Assembly: GCA_027051315.1 (NCBI GenBank)
Contig: JALTZE010000073.1
Location: forward strand, 1-20,316
DNA: 20,316 bases
Reading direction: 5' to 3'
DNA from: Micavibrio sp.
Lineage (GTDB): Bacteria; Pseudomonadota; Alphaproteobacteria; Micavibrionales; Micavibrionaceae
The position numbers and the translations under genes are program-made. A model generated the notes under the pieces. The model saw nothing but the letters and a program-made list of their open reading frames with translations. It ran no database searches and was not told the origin of the DNA. Shown piece by piece: positions 6,679 to 14,663 of the stretch; position 1 is the first letter of the stretch; every line of letters starts with the position of its first letter.

Positions 6679-8991
6679 TTATGCTTTGTTTTGTTTGATT
6701 GGTAAATTTATGGTGAATGTTGTTCCTTGTCCTTCGGAGCTTTCAAGGGTCACCCTGCCCCCATGAAGTTCAGTTATATTTTTGACTAAAGTAAGACCTA
6801 GTCCTGCCCCTTTATTTTGTGTATTTATAGCTTCTTGGTCGGATGACCTTTCAAAGGGTTCAAAGATTTTTTGCTGGTCTTTTTCATCTATCGATTTTCC
6901 ATCATTATATACATAAATATGTAATTTATTTGAGTCTTTGGTTGCGCCTATTTCAATTTTGCCATTTTCTGGTGTATGAACAATGGCGTTGCGGATAAGA
7001 TTTATTATTATTTGTTTTATTCTTTGTTCATCTGCTGATATTTTGCCTATATCTTTTTTGCAGTTTAATGATATTTCTATTTTTTCTTTTCTTGCCCAAT
7101 CTATTGTTAGCTCATGTACTGAAGATAGGGTTTTGTATATATCCATATCATCAAAATTAAGTTCTAGATATCCCGCTTCTATCGTTGATAGGTCAAGTAT
7201 ATCGTCTATTAAATATAATAGTCTTTTTCCTGCATCTTCTATGCCTTGGCTATATTCTTTTTGCTTTTCGTTTAAAGAACCAAAATATTCATTACTAAGA
7301 ATTTCTGAGAATCCCATGATAGTATTGAGAGGGGTTCTAAGTTGGTATGAAACATTTGCTAGAAAGTCTAATTTTAGTCTTTCTGCTGCTTCTAGGGCGG
7401 CGTTTTTATCTCTTAGAGCATTTTCTACTTTTACACTATCTGTTACATCTATATGGGTTACCATAACCCCGCCATCGGGTAAGGAGACAGTAGAATAATC
7501 AATAAGTTTATTGTTTCTTCCCTCCATTCTGCCTGATTCTTCGTTGCGGTTTAATGCTTGTGCTTTTATGTTGTCTTTTATTTTTTCCTGAGATTCTTTT
7601 GGGTAAGATGATGCGATTTTATCCGCTAGATTAGTTATATGTGGTTCGCAATCTAAATCTTCGGGATTTAATATCCATAATTTTGCAAAAGCAGGATTCC
7701 ATAATTTGAGCCTGCCATCTGACCCAAAAACAGCTACTCCTTCGGCTAGATTGTCGATTGTTTCTTTTTGTACTGCTACTAGTGTATTATATGATGATTC
7801 AAGTTCTAGCCTGCTTGTTACATCTTCGAATGTCATTATAAGTCCACCCATTGAATGGGGAACGACAAGCATTCTTAGTGCAGAGCCATCGGGAAGATAT
7901 AGCATTTCTTCGTGAGTTCCGATTAATGTTGTAAACATATCAAGCCAGCTTTTCTTGAAACTTCTAAAATCGGCTTGTTCGGGTAATCTTCTGCTTTCAC
8001 GAAGTTTTTCCATTATTTCCCCAAGTTTGGGGTGGGTGTTGAGCCATTGTCCTTCTAAATTCCATAATTGTTCAAAGGCTGTGTTGTAAAATTCTATTTT
8101 ATGAAAGGAGTCAAATATTGCTATTGCTGTTCTTAATTGTTCTAGCATACCTTTATTTGCTGCTGCGTAACGGTTTAGGTCTGATTCCAGGTCTTCTTCT
8201 CTTGTTATATCACGGGCTAGTCCCAAAGTAATATTGAGCTCTTTTATGGGGATTTCTCTTATTGAGAAAAGCTTTCTTTTTCCTTCTGATATCATGTGTT
8301 TTTTATCAATTATTATTTTATTTGTTTCCCATGCTTCTTTTGCCATTTCTTTTATGGATTTTTGGCTTTTCTTTTTACTGCCGCTTATGGGAAGTTCTTT
8401 TTGATTTTTTAGGGTTTCTTCAAAATTAGTTGATACGGCGTCGTTATATACGTCATTTACCCAGATTAATTCTGATGAAGAGTTTCTTATCCATATTGGA
8501 GCGGGAAGTTTATTTAATGCTGCTTCTAGGCGGGTTATTTCTTCTTTGCTTTTTGATATTAGTGATTCTGTTTTGCGTTTTGATGTTTCTTCTTTGGTTA
8601 TGTTTTTTAACCAAAATATGATTGAATTTGTATTTTCATCTTTTGAAATAGTTAGGCGAAAAATTTGATTGCCTTTGATATTTTTGATTTTTATGGGAAA
8701 GGCTTTGCCTTTACTTTGTATTTGCTCTTTTATAGTTATGATTTTTGATTTATCTTCAAAGCTTACGTAATTGCTGAGTTCTTCGATATTTGATAATGTT
8801 TCTTTGTTTATAAATTTTTTAAAGCCTTCGCTTATAAATTCACATTTATTATTTATTAGACAACAATAATCATCATCCGAATTTTCTAATATTGCTTGTA
8901 GTATAGCCTTTTCAAGCAATTGTTTATTTGCCGTGCCAGAAAAGCAATCTATTATATTTTTGAATATATTTTGTTTTATTTTTGTTTTCAT
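6679..8991 (-). CDS. divL: DivL-like PAS sensor histidine-kinase homologue with Tyr at the phosphoacceptor site
   Basis: The 770-residue protein has PAS-like regions at about 155-265, 275-395 and 403-515, a possible degenerate one near 30-130, then a HisKA domain and a HATPase_c domain. The phosphoacceptor helix reads FLANVSYQLRTPLNTI: Tyr549 (codon TAC, 7345-7347) replaces the usual His. Caulobacter DivL (769 residues) likewise has Tyr550; it regulates CckA, and so CtrA, with DivK. The N box (NLIRNAIVHTP, 664-674) and G2 box (GAGLGL, 728-733) look normal. The G1 box reads YNDGKSI where D-x-G-x-G-I is expected, so the adenine-binding Asp and a Gly are replaced. No membrane segment is evident. 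Identity is inferred from the Tyr, domain order and length. Confidence 0.85.
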   Translation of the reverse strand: MKTKIKQNIFKNIIDCFSGTANKQLLEKAILQAILENSDDDYCCLINNKCEFISEGFKKFINKETLSNIEELSNYVSFEDKSKIITIKEQIQSKGKAFPIKIKNIKGNQIFRLTISKDENTNSIIFWLKNITKEETSKRKTESLISKSKEEITRLEAALNKLPAPIWIRNSSSELIWVNDVYNDAVSTNFEETLKNQKELPISGSKKKSQKSIKEMAKEAWETNKIIIDKKHMISEGKRKLFSIREIPIKELNITLGLARDITREEDLESDLNRYAAANKGMLEQLRTAIAIFDSFHKIEFYNTAFEQLWNLEGQWLNTHPKLGEIMEKLRESRRLPEQADFRSFKKSWLDMFTTLIGTHEEMLYLPDGSALRMLVVPHSMGGLIMTFEDVTSRLELESSYNTLVAVQKETIDNLAEGVAVFGSDGRLKLWNPAFAKLWILNPEDLDCEPHITNLADKIASSYPKESQEKIKDNIKAQALNRNEESGRMEGRNNKLIDYSTVSLPDGGVMVTHIDVTDSVKVENALRDKNAALEAAERLKLDFLANVSYQLRTPLNTIMGFSEILSNEYFGSLNEKQKEYSQGIEDAGKRLLYLIDDILDLSTIEAGYLELNFDDMDIYKTLSSVHELTIDWARKEKIEISLNCKKDIGKISADEQRIKQIIINLIRNAIVHTPENGKIEIGATKDSNKLHIYVYNDGKSIDEKDQQKIFEPFERSSDQEAINTQNKGAGLGLTLVKNITELHGGRVTLESSEGQGTTFTINLPIKQNKA

Positions 8992-9105
8992 GTTTCAAAG
9001 AATAATGGTTTTTAATGACAAATAGCGAATATTTTTAGTGTGGTAGTTGTATTTTCTTTTCTTATTATTAGCTTTAATAGCTTCTATGTTGAATCCTAGC
9101 AGAAT

Positions 9106-9136
9106 AAGAAAAAGCCGCAATAAAAATTGCGGCTTT
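9106..9136 (-). terminator. Rho-independent terminator after xseB-ispA
   Basis: A perfect 11-bp stem pairs AAAGCCGCAAT (9111-9121) with ATTGCGGCTTT (9126-9136) around an AAAA loop. On the minus strand it is followed by a T-rich run, and it begins 15 bp past the ispA stop. It separates ispA from the divL-like gene. Confidence 0.88.
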
Positions 9137-9151
9137 GGTTATTTTTTGATG

Positions 9152-10063
9152 TTATGCTCTTCTTTGGAGGACATAGTTAGCTAATTCTATAAGCATTTTT
9201 GCTCTATTATCGAATATTCTAAGATGCCTAATTGCTTGATTAACCAGCATTTCTGCTCTTGCTTTGGCGTTTTCTATCCCCATTTCTGAAACAAATGTTG
9301 ATTTTCCTGCTTCTGAGTCTTTGCCGTTATCTTTACCTGTTTCAAGTTCATCACCTTCTACGTCAAGAATATCGTCGGTTATTTGGAAAGCAAGCCCAAG
9401 GTCATATGCATAATTTGACAGGGCTTTGTGTTGTGGTTCGCTTGCCCTTCCCAATATTGCACCTGCTTCACAGGCAAAAGCTATTAATTTTCCTGTTTTC
9501 ATTCTTTGCAGGCGACTAATGGTACCAAGGTCAAGTTCCTGTTTCTCACCAAGTAGGTCAAGCATTTGACCTCCGCACATTCCGTGCCCTCCTGCTGCTT
9601 GGGCAAGTTTACTTATCAAAGAGCATCTTACTCTGGGGTCTTCATGGGTTTCGGGGTCTGAAAGTATCTCAAAAGCCAGTGTAAGGAGAGCATCGCCCGC
9701 AAGTATGGCTGTTGCTTCGTCAAATTTTTTATGCAGAGTTGGTTTTCCTCTTCTTTTATCTGCATTATCCATTGCAGGAAGGTCGTCATGAATCAGGCTG
9801 TAGCAATGAACTATTTCAAGTGCAGCAGCAACTTTTCTGGCGCATGAAGGGTCAACATTGAATATTTTTGATGATTCCATGACCATAAGTGGGCGCAGCC
9901 TTTTGCCACCATTAAGGCAGCCATAGCGCATGGCTTTGAATAGTTCTGATTCAGGCAACTCATTGTTAGGAAGTAGTTTTTCAATGGTTTTATTTATTCT
10001 TTCTGCGGTTTCGTCCATTGCCTCTTGTAATTCCGGGCTTGCTTCGCGATGCGAGGGAACCAT
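9152..10063 (-). CDS. ispA: (2E,6E)-farnesyl diphosphate synthase (short-chain polyprenyl synthase)
   Basis: This cytoplasmic enzyme condenses isopentenyl diphosphate with allylic diphosphates to make farnesyl diphosphate for quinones and undecaprenyl carriers. The 303-residue length matches IspA. It has GGKRLRP (residues 52-58), the first aspartate-rich motif DDLPAMD (93-99, the DDx4D form usual in bacterial IspA), and the second motif DDILD (230-234). AAGGAG lies 7 nt before the ATG and abuts the xseB stop codon, so the two genes form an operon in the common xseB-ispA order. A strong terminator follows immediately, so dxs, often next in alphaproteobacteria, is not here. Product length specificity (C15 versus C20) is inferred from the family. 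Confidence 0.94.
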   Translation of the reverse strand: MVPSHREASPELQEAMDETAERINKTIEKLLPNNELPESELFKAMRYGCLNGGKRLRPLMVMESSKIFNVDPSCARKVAAALEIVHCYSLIHDDLPAMDNADKRRGKPTLHKKFDEATAILAGDALLTLAFEILSDPETHEDPRVRCSLISKLAQAAGGHGMCGGQMLDLLGEKQELDLGTISRLQRMKTGKLIAFACEAGAILGRASEPQHKALSNYAYDLGLAFQITDDILDVEGDELETGKDNGKDSEAGKSTFVSEMGIENAKARAEMLVNQAIRHLRIFDNRAKMLIELANYVLQRRA

Positions 10064-10077
10064 TTATTTGCTCCTTA

Positions 10078-10314
10078 TTATATTTCTGTGAAGGCTTCTG
10101 TATGTGCAGAGCCATCTTCGTTAATTGTAATTTTTTCTATTTTTTCTTGTGCTTCTTTCAGCTTTTTTTCGCAGTGTTTTTTTAGGGCAATACCGCGTTC
10201 ATATGAAGATATGGATTCCTCAAGCCCTGTTTTCCCTGTTTCCAAATTGGATACTATTTTTTCAAGCTCTGCTAGAGCATCTTCGAAACTAAGTTTTTCT
10301 AGTGATTCTGCCAT
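10078..10314 (-). CDS. xseB: Exodeoxyribonuclease VII small subunit
   Basis: XseB is the small subunit that wraps the XseA catalytic subunit of exonuclease VII, a single-strand-specific DNase of mismatch and recombination repair. The 78-residue protein is of usual length. It has the diagnostic segments [20 protein letters not shown] (about 8-27), [11 protein letters not shown] and the coiled [14 protein letters not shown]. Its stop codon overlaps the ispA ribosome binding region, which indicates one transcript. The ribosome binding site before its own ATG is weak. A likely extended -10 (TGCTATACT on minus, 10358-10366) lies about 45 bp upstream. Confidence 0.93.
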   Translation of the reverse strand: MAESLEKLSFEDALAELEKIVSNLETGKTGLEESISSYERGIALKKHCEKKLKEAQEKIEKITINEDGSAHTEAFTEI

Positions 10315-10357
10315 AAATTAAATCTTTTTTATATTATAGGGATTTGGATTTTAACCT

Positions 10358-10366
10358 AGTATAGCA
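10358..10366 (-). promoter_or_regulatory. Probable extended -10 promoter element for xseB-ispA
   Basis: The minus strand reads TGCTATACT, a TGn-type extended -10 match, placed to start transcription near 10351, about 37 nt before the xseB ATG. I see no good -35. The same TTTGCTATACTA string precedes ahcY at 14167-14178. Confidence 0.4.
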
Positions 10367-10390
10367 AAACAGGCAAGGAGTTATATTTAT

Positions 10391-10486
10391 ATGGATATTT
10401 TTGAGGATAATAGTTTTTGCAACTCTGCTATGTTTATTAGGCAGAGCTTACATATCGGTTATTGTGTTATAATATTACGTAAATAA
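10391..10486 (+). CDS. Candidate 31-residue ORF (weak)
   Basis: A short ORF starts at an ATG with AAGGAG at 10375-10380, a good sequence but at a long 10-nt spacing. It encodes 31 residues with no recognisable motif. A CTCTGC/GCAGAG hairpin (10423-10428 with 10441-10446) lies inside it. The likely promoter of the next small gene also lies within its 3' part, so it may be chance, a leader peptide, or the first of two tandem small genes. No homology is claimed. Confidence 0.25.
   Translation: MDIFEDNSFCNSAMFIRQSLHIGYCVIILRK
10465..10473 (+). promoter_or_regulatory. Extended -10 promoter element for the 39-residue gene
   Basis: TGTTATAAT matches a TGn extended -10 with a perfect TATAAT at 10468-10473. 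Transcription would start near 10480, about 24 nt before the ATG at 10504, leaving room for the GGAG site at 10493-10496. An 8-bp palindrome, TTACGTAA (10475-10482), covers the expected start point. Confidence 0.5.
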
Positions 10487-10503
10487 CGATATGGAGATAT
10501 GTA

Positions 10504-10623
10504 ATGAAAACAGAGAAGATTGAAAATATAAATTATCATGAGTGGCGTTTGAATAAGCTATTGGCAAGTGTAAAAAATCGTAAGAAGAATATTGTGTTTA
10601 TATCACGTGAAAGATTGCGTTGA
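10504..10623 (+). CDS. Small basic protein of unknown function, 39 residues
   Basis: I do not recognise this protein. It has all signs of an expressed small gene: an extended -10 (TGTTATAAT), GGAG 7 nt before the ATG, a clean stop, and a hairpin with a T-run 28 bp downstream. The product is strongly basic, with KTEKIENINYHEWRLNKLL followed by KNRKKN and ending ISRERLR. It lacks cysteines, a signal peptide or a membrane segment, so it is probably cytosolic and might bind nucleic acid, which is only an inference from charge. It sits alone between divergent xseB and downstream rsmD. A 12-bp palindrome (AATAACGTTATT, 10635-10646) follows its stop. Confidence 0.5.
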   Translation: MKTEKIENINYHEWRLNKLLASVKNRKKNIVFISRERLR

Positions 10624-10651
10624 ATGTAATGATAAATAACGTTATTAATGA

Positions 10652-10678
10652 AAGCCTGAATAGATAGCGGGCTTTTTT
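10652..10678 (+). terminator. Rho-independent terminator or attenuator abutting the rsmD start
   Basis: AAGCCTG (10652-10658) pairs with CGGGCTT (10668-10674), with one G-U pair and a 9-nt loop, followed by T's to 10678. The rsmD ATG begins at 10679, directly after the T-run. It probably ends the 39-residue gene transcript. Confidence 0.7.
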
Positions 10679-11233
10679 ATGAGAATTACTGGTGGAAAAT
10701 TGGGTGGAAGAAAGTTAAGCACCCCCAAAGGTAGGGATATAAGACCTACTACGGATAAAATAAGATTAGCTGTATTTAATATGTTAAATTCTAGGGGCAT
10801 GGTTAATGGAGCAGTTGTATTAGATGCTTTTTGTGGTACGGGTGCTTTGGGGTTAGAGGCTATTTCACATGGTGCAAAATCATCAATCTTTATCGATAAA
10901 GATATAAAATCTTTGAATCTTGCCAAAGAGAATTCAGATAATCTTGGTGTTTTTAATGAATGTATTTTTATTAAAAAAGATAGTACAAAAATTCATAAAA
11001 AGCCTGATAATATTGAAAAGGCCAGTCTTTTGTTTTTTGACCCTCCTTATAAGAAGGGGCTTGTGCTTCCTGCTATTGATTCATTAAAAAATTCTGGTTG
11101 GATTTCAGAAGATGCTTTTGCCGTGATAGAAGTGGAAAAAGAGGCTGATATTTCTATCGAGTGTAAAGATATTAAAGATATTTCTGTAGAAAAGCTTTAT
11201 GGCGATATTAAAATAATTATTGCGGTAATATAG
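10679..11233 (+). CDS. rsmD: 16S rRNA (guanine(966)-N(2))-methyltransferase
   Basis: RsmD uses S-adenosylmethionine to methylate G966 of 16S rRNA during small-subunit assembly. The 184-residue protein is of normal length and begins MRITGGKLGGRKL, the typical RsmD N-terminus. That supports this ATG even though there is no Shine-Dalgarno sequence. RPTTDKIRLAVFNML (about 22-36) follows, then SAM motif I LDAFCGTGALGLEA (48-61) and the catalytic motif FFDPPY (119-124). Its start codon touches the T-run of a terminator hairpin, so expression must come from read-through, a leaderless transcript or an attenuation mechanism. The pseudouridine synthase gene often next to rsmD is not here. Confidence 0.93.
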   Translation: MRITGGKLGGRKLSTPKGRDIRPTTDKIRLAVFNMLNSRGMVNGAVVLDAFCGTGALGLEAISHGAKSSIFIDKDIKSLNLAKENSDNLGVFNECIFIKKDSTKIHKKPDNIEKASLLFFDPPYKKGLVLPAIDSLKNSGWISEDAFAVIEVEKEADISIECKDIKDISVEKLYGDIKIIIAVI

Positions 11234-11422
11234 ATTTCTTATTTTATTAATACATACTATAGTTGTTCTTTGATTTTATGGTAGAATCGTAAGTATTTCT
11301 TCTTATTTATGTAAGTTATTGATTAGGTTATGATTTTTAGTTGATACAACTATTAATTACTGATATATAGCTAATTTCAAATAGAAAATAGAATATAAAT
11401 TTCATATTTGTTTATTATTTTA

Positions 11423-11431
11423 TGCTAAAAT
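11423..11431 (+). promoter_or_regulatory. Probable extended -10 element for the GNAT gene
   Basis: TGCTAAAAT resembles a TGn extended -10 and would start transcription about 25 nt before the ATG at 11463. The rest of the 11234-11450 gap is very AT-rich and shows no gene; a short AGTTG-ATA-CAACT inverted repeat lies near 11339. Confidence 0.35.
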
Positions 11432-11452
11432 AAAAATATATTCATTAGCATT

Positions 11453-11457
11453 GGAGG
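11453..11457 (+). promoter_or_regulatory. Ribosome binding site GGAGG deciding the GNAT start
   Basis: GGAGG ends 5 nt before the ATG at 11463. A TTG at 11451 in the same frame overlaps this site and is therefore unlikely to be the start. Confidence 0.75.
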
Positions 11458-11462
11458 CTGTT

Positions 11463-12032
11463 ATGAGCGATGGGAATGCAATAAAACTTTCTGATAAACC
11501 TGAAGTTGTTATTGAGAAAGTTACAGGTGAGCTATCTGTAAATGATATGAATGATTTATGTGATGCTACTGATGCGGCAATAGCAAGCGGGGGTGGATTT
11601 GGTTGGGTGAAACTTCCGGCACGGGACATAATGGAAAGATATTGGCATGGTATTATTACTATACCGACGAGAACCTTATTAGTATCAAGGCTTGATGGGG
11701 TGATATGTGGTACGGCTATTTTAATAGCTCCACCAAAGAATAATGAAGCGCAGAATTTTGCTGTTCAGCTTACTTCCCTTTTTGTTACACCATGGGCAAG
11801 AAGGTATGGAGTAGCTTCTAAACTTTTAGAAAAAGCAGAAGAAATTGCAATTGAAGATGGGTTTAGTGTTATCAATCTTGATGTAAGAGAAACGCAAAAA
11901 GCAGCTATATCACTTTATGAAGCGAGAGGATTTAAAGAATTTGGAAGGAATCCATATTATGCAAGGGTAGAGGGTAAGATAATCGCAGGTCTTTATTATA
12001 CTAAAATAATAAATCCAGAAATAGTTGTATAG
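11463..12032 (+). CDS. GNAT-family N-acetyltransferase
   Basis: This 189-residue protein is a GCN5-related acetyltransferase that should move an acetyl group from acetyl-CoA to an amine; the substrate is unknown. Motif A is visible as LFVTPWARRYGVASKLLEKA (about residues 106-125), with the acetyl-CoA pyrophosphate loop RRYGVA (113-118). The later NLDVRETQKAAISLYEARGF (about 138-157) is motif B of the family, and ICGTAILIAPP matches a core beta strand. Residues 1-50 are a less conserved extension with a Gly-rich ASGGGFGW. The gene appears monocistronic, with its own probable promoter. RimI-like protein acetylation is possible but cannot be shown. Confidence 0.88.
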   Translation: MSDGNAIKLSDKPEVVIEKVTGELSVNDMNDLCDATDAAIASGGGFGWVKLPARDIMERYWHGIITIPTRTLLVSRLDGVICGTAILIAPPKNNEAQNFAVQLTSLFVTPWARRYGVASKLLEKAEEIAIEDGFSVINLDVRETQKAAISLYEARGFKEFGRNPYYARVEGKIIAGLYYTKIINPEIVV

Positions 12033-12050
12033 AGTTTTGTTGTTCTGATT

Positions 12051-12224
12051 TTATGTTATGGAATTTGGCAGAAAAGGTCTTTCATCACCGCTATCATAGC
12101 CAACTCCTGGTATTGTTAACTTGATTTCTGCTTTGCTCCAGCTAATATCAGCTGTACCGATTAGTTCAAATTTCTTATCTTTGTCAAGTAGTAAATAGCC
12201 AAGTATAATTTTATTAATTACAGA
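12051..12224 (-). pseudogene. Start-less coding remnant (C-terminal fragment of an unknown gene)
   Basis: In the 304-bp gap between the GNAT and HicB-like genes, the minus strand is open for 57 codons, bounded upstream by TAG (12225-12227) and ended by TAA. It has no ATG, GTG or TTG, yet reads like folded protein: LGYLLLDKDKKFELIGTADI, then SWSKAEIKLTIPGVGYDSGD and ERPFLPNSIT. Serine is mostly AGC and Leu CTA/CTT, while neighbouring genes favour TCT/TCA. I infer the C-terminal end of a decayed, perhaps foreign, gene. No family is recognised, and a chance open frame in AT-rich DNA is possible. The rest of the gap holds only a probable promoter. Confidence 0.35.
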
Positions 12225-12250
12225 CTATAAGTCTACTATTATGTTAAGTG

Positions 12251-12259
12251 TGTTATAAT
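12251..12259 (+). promoter_or_regulatory. Extended -10 element upstream of the HicB-like gene
   Basis: TGTTATAAT, identical to the element before the 39-residue gene, contains a perfect TATAAT at 12254-12259. It lies about 77 bp before the ATG at 12337, implying a leader of about 70 nt. No clear -35 is present. Confidence 0.4.
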
Positions 12260-12336
12260 AAAATAATATACTTTTTCTTATTTTTGTGTTATATACTTAA
12301 TGCAAGTCATGAAAATTGTAGCGTTAGGGGAGGCAT

Positions 12337-12684
12337 ATGCCAACAACCGGATATTGGGTTGAGTGCGTGCCGATATATGAGTCATCAGAAAAAGATGAAT
12401 ATATAAAATATATTGATGACAGTGAAAATTTAGGCACCGAACTTACGGAAATATATAGTGCATCTATACCATCTTTGCCAGAGGCAAAAGCCTTTGCACG
12501 GTCGCCTGATGTTGCTATTAATAAGCTTAAAAGAAAGCTTAAACATTTGAGGCGTTATTATGAGTTAATGGAAAAGCCTTTACCAAAATCACATAATCCA
12601 ATTCGTCCACCTAAAAGATTACGTGATATTCCTGGATGGGTTTCTATTTATATTGAGATGGAACATCATTCTTCGAATGAGTGA
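12337..12684 (+). CDS. HicB-like small protein (orphan)
   Basis: The 115-residue protein has a segment resembling the partial RNase-H fold of HicB antitoxins: IYSASIPSLPEAKAFARSPD (about 39-58), then AINKLKRKLKHLRRYYELM, then PPKRLRDIPGWVSIYIEM. HicB proteins read pattern-wise as tyr-x-ala-x-x-pro-x-leu-pro, then ala, then a helix, which fits here. No HicA-like toxin ORF is adjacent on either strand, and there is no extra DNA-binding domain, so it would be an orphan or a co-opted regulator. GGGGAGG lies just before the ATG (12327-12333). A strong bidirectional terminator follows. The HicB assignment is an inference from pattern only. Confidence 0.6.
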   Translation: MPTTGYWVECVPIYESSEKDEYIKYIDDSENLGTELTEIYSASIPSLPEAKAFARSPDVAINKLKRKLKHLRRYYELMEKPLPKSHNPIRPPKRLRDIPGWVSIYIEMEHHSSNE

Positions 12685-12716
12685 GATTTAACTCTAGTTT
12701 CAAATATCACAGAAAG

Positions 12717-12751
12717 AAAAAAACTCCTTCGGTTTTGGAAGGAGTTTTTAA
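12717..12751. terminator. Bidirectional rho-independent terminator
   Basis: A perfect 12-bp stem pairs AAAAACTCCTTC (12719-12730) with GAAGGAGTTTTT (12738-12749) around a 7-nt loop. A-rich and T-rich flanks let it work for the plus-strand gene ending at 12684 and for ahcY, ending at 12769 on minus. Confidence 0.9.
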
Positions 12752-12768
12752 ATTCTTAATAATTATTA

Positions 12769-14109
<1,341 letters not shown>

Positions 14110-14159
14110 CTAATTTTTATAGTATTTTCATTAATTATTAAACATTTTCGGGTAATTAA

Positions 14160-14173
14160 TATACTGTAGTATA
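14160..14173. promoter_or_regulatory. Inverted repeat with -10 boxes on both strands between ahcY and the 14205 gene
   Basis: TATACT (14160-14165) and AGTATA (14168-14173) form a 6-bp inverted repeat around GT. On plus it gives a TATACT -10 for the gene at 14205. On minus it gives TGCTATACT (14176-14168), an extended -10 for ahcY. Neither has a convincing -35. Confidence 0.4.
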
Positions 14174-14204
14174 GCAAATAACAAGTTTTTAATGGGTAAT
14201 TGAT

Positions 14205-14657
14205 ATGGAAGCAAAATTTTCGATTGGGCATGAGCTAAAAATGCCAGTTGTAACTTATGGAGATGTCCCTGCTTTATTTTTTCATAAGGAATCTGATGAT
14301 TTGCCATGGAAAATAGAAGATTTTGTATTGGCTTCTAAAGATTTGCTTAATGGTATGGAGCCGCTTACTAAAATAGATAATTCGGATAATAGAGAAATTT
14401 ATTTTAGTAGAATTGTTAAAAAAGACGGTGAAATGCCTACTGAATGGCGGGCTGTTAGGCTCCATTTTCGTAATATGGAGGGGGGAGTTTCAGAATCTGG
14501 TATGATTATTACGGTGAATCCTGCTTTGGGAGATGATGTTAAATCAGAAATTAAAAGAAATATGAATGATAAATTTATGGAAGCTTTGTGTGAAGTGGTT
14601 GAACTACCTAATAATAGATTATCTGAAAAGATATCACCAAGAAATCATGATTTATGA
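14205..14657 (+). CDS. Hypothetical cytosolic protein, 150 residues
   Basis: I do not recognise this family. The product has no signal peptide, membrane segment or cysteine cluster (a single Cys near residue 128). It contains VTYGDVPALFFHKESDDLPW (about 16-35), then REIYFSRIVKKDGEMPTEWR and AVRLHFRNMEGGVSESGMII, which alternate like beta strands. The end is helical and charged (DDVKSEIKRNMNDKFMEALC), finishing with a polar tail. The frame is clean, base use matches the neighbours and it has a plausible divergent promoter with ahcY, so it is probably a real gene. The ribosome binding site before the ATG is weak. It ends 6 bp before the convergent SDR gene, with no terminator between. Confidence 0.7.
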   Translation: MEAKFSIGHELKMPVVTYGDVPALFFHKESDDLPWKIEDFVLASKDLLNGMEPLTKIDNSDNREIYFSRIVKKDGEMPTEWRAVRLHFRNMEGGVSESGMIITVNPALGDDVKSEIKRNMNDKFMEALCEVVELPNNRLSEKISPRNHDL

Positions 14658-14663
14658 TAGATT

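Noticed and set aside
11451..11462. TTG start extending the GNAT protein by four residues
   Set aside because: The TTG overlaps the GGAGG ribosome binding site; the ATG at 11463 has correct spacing to it.
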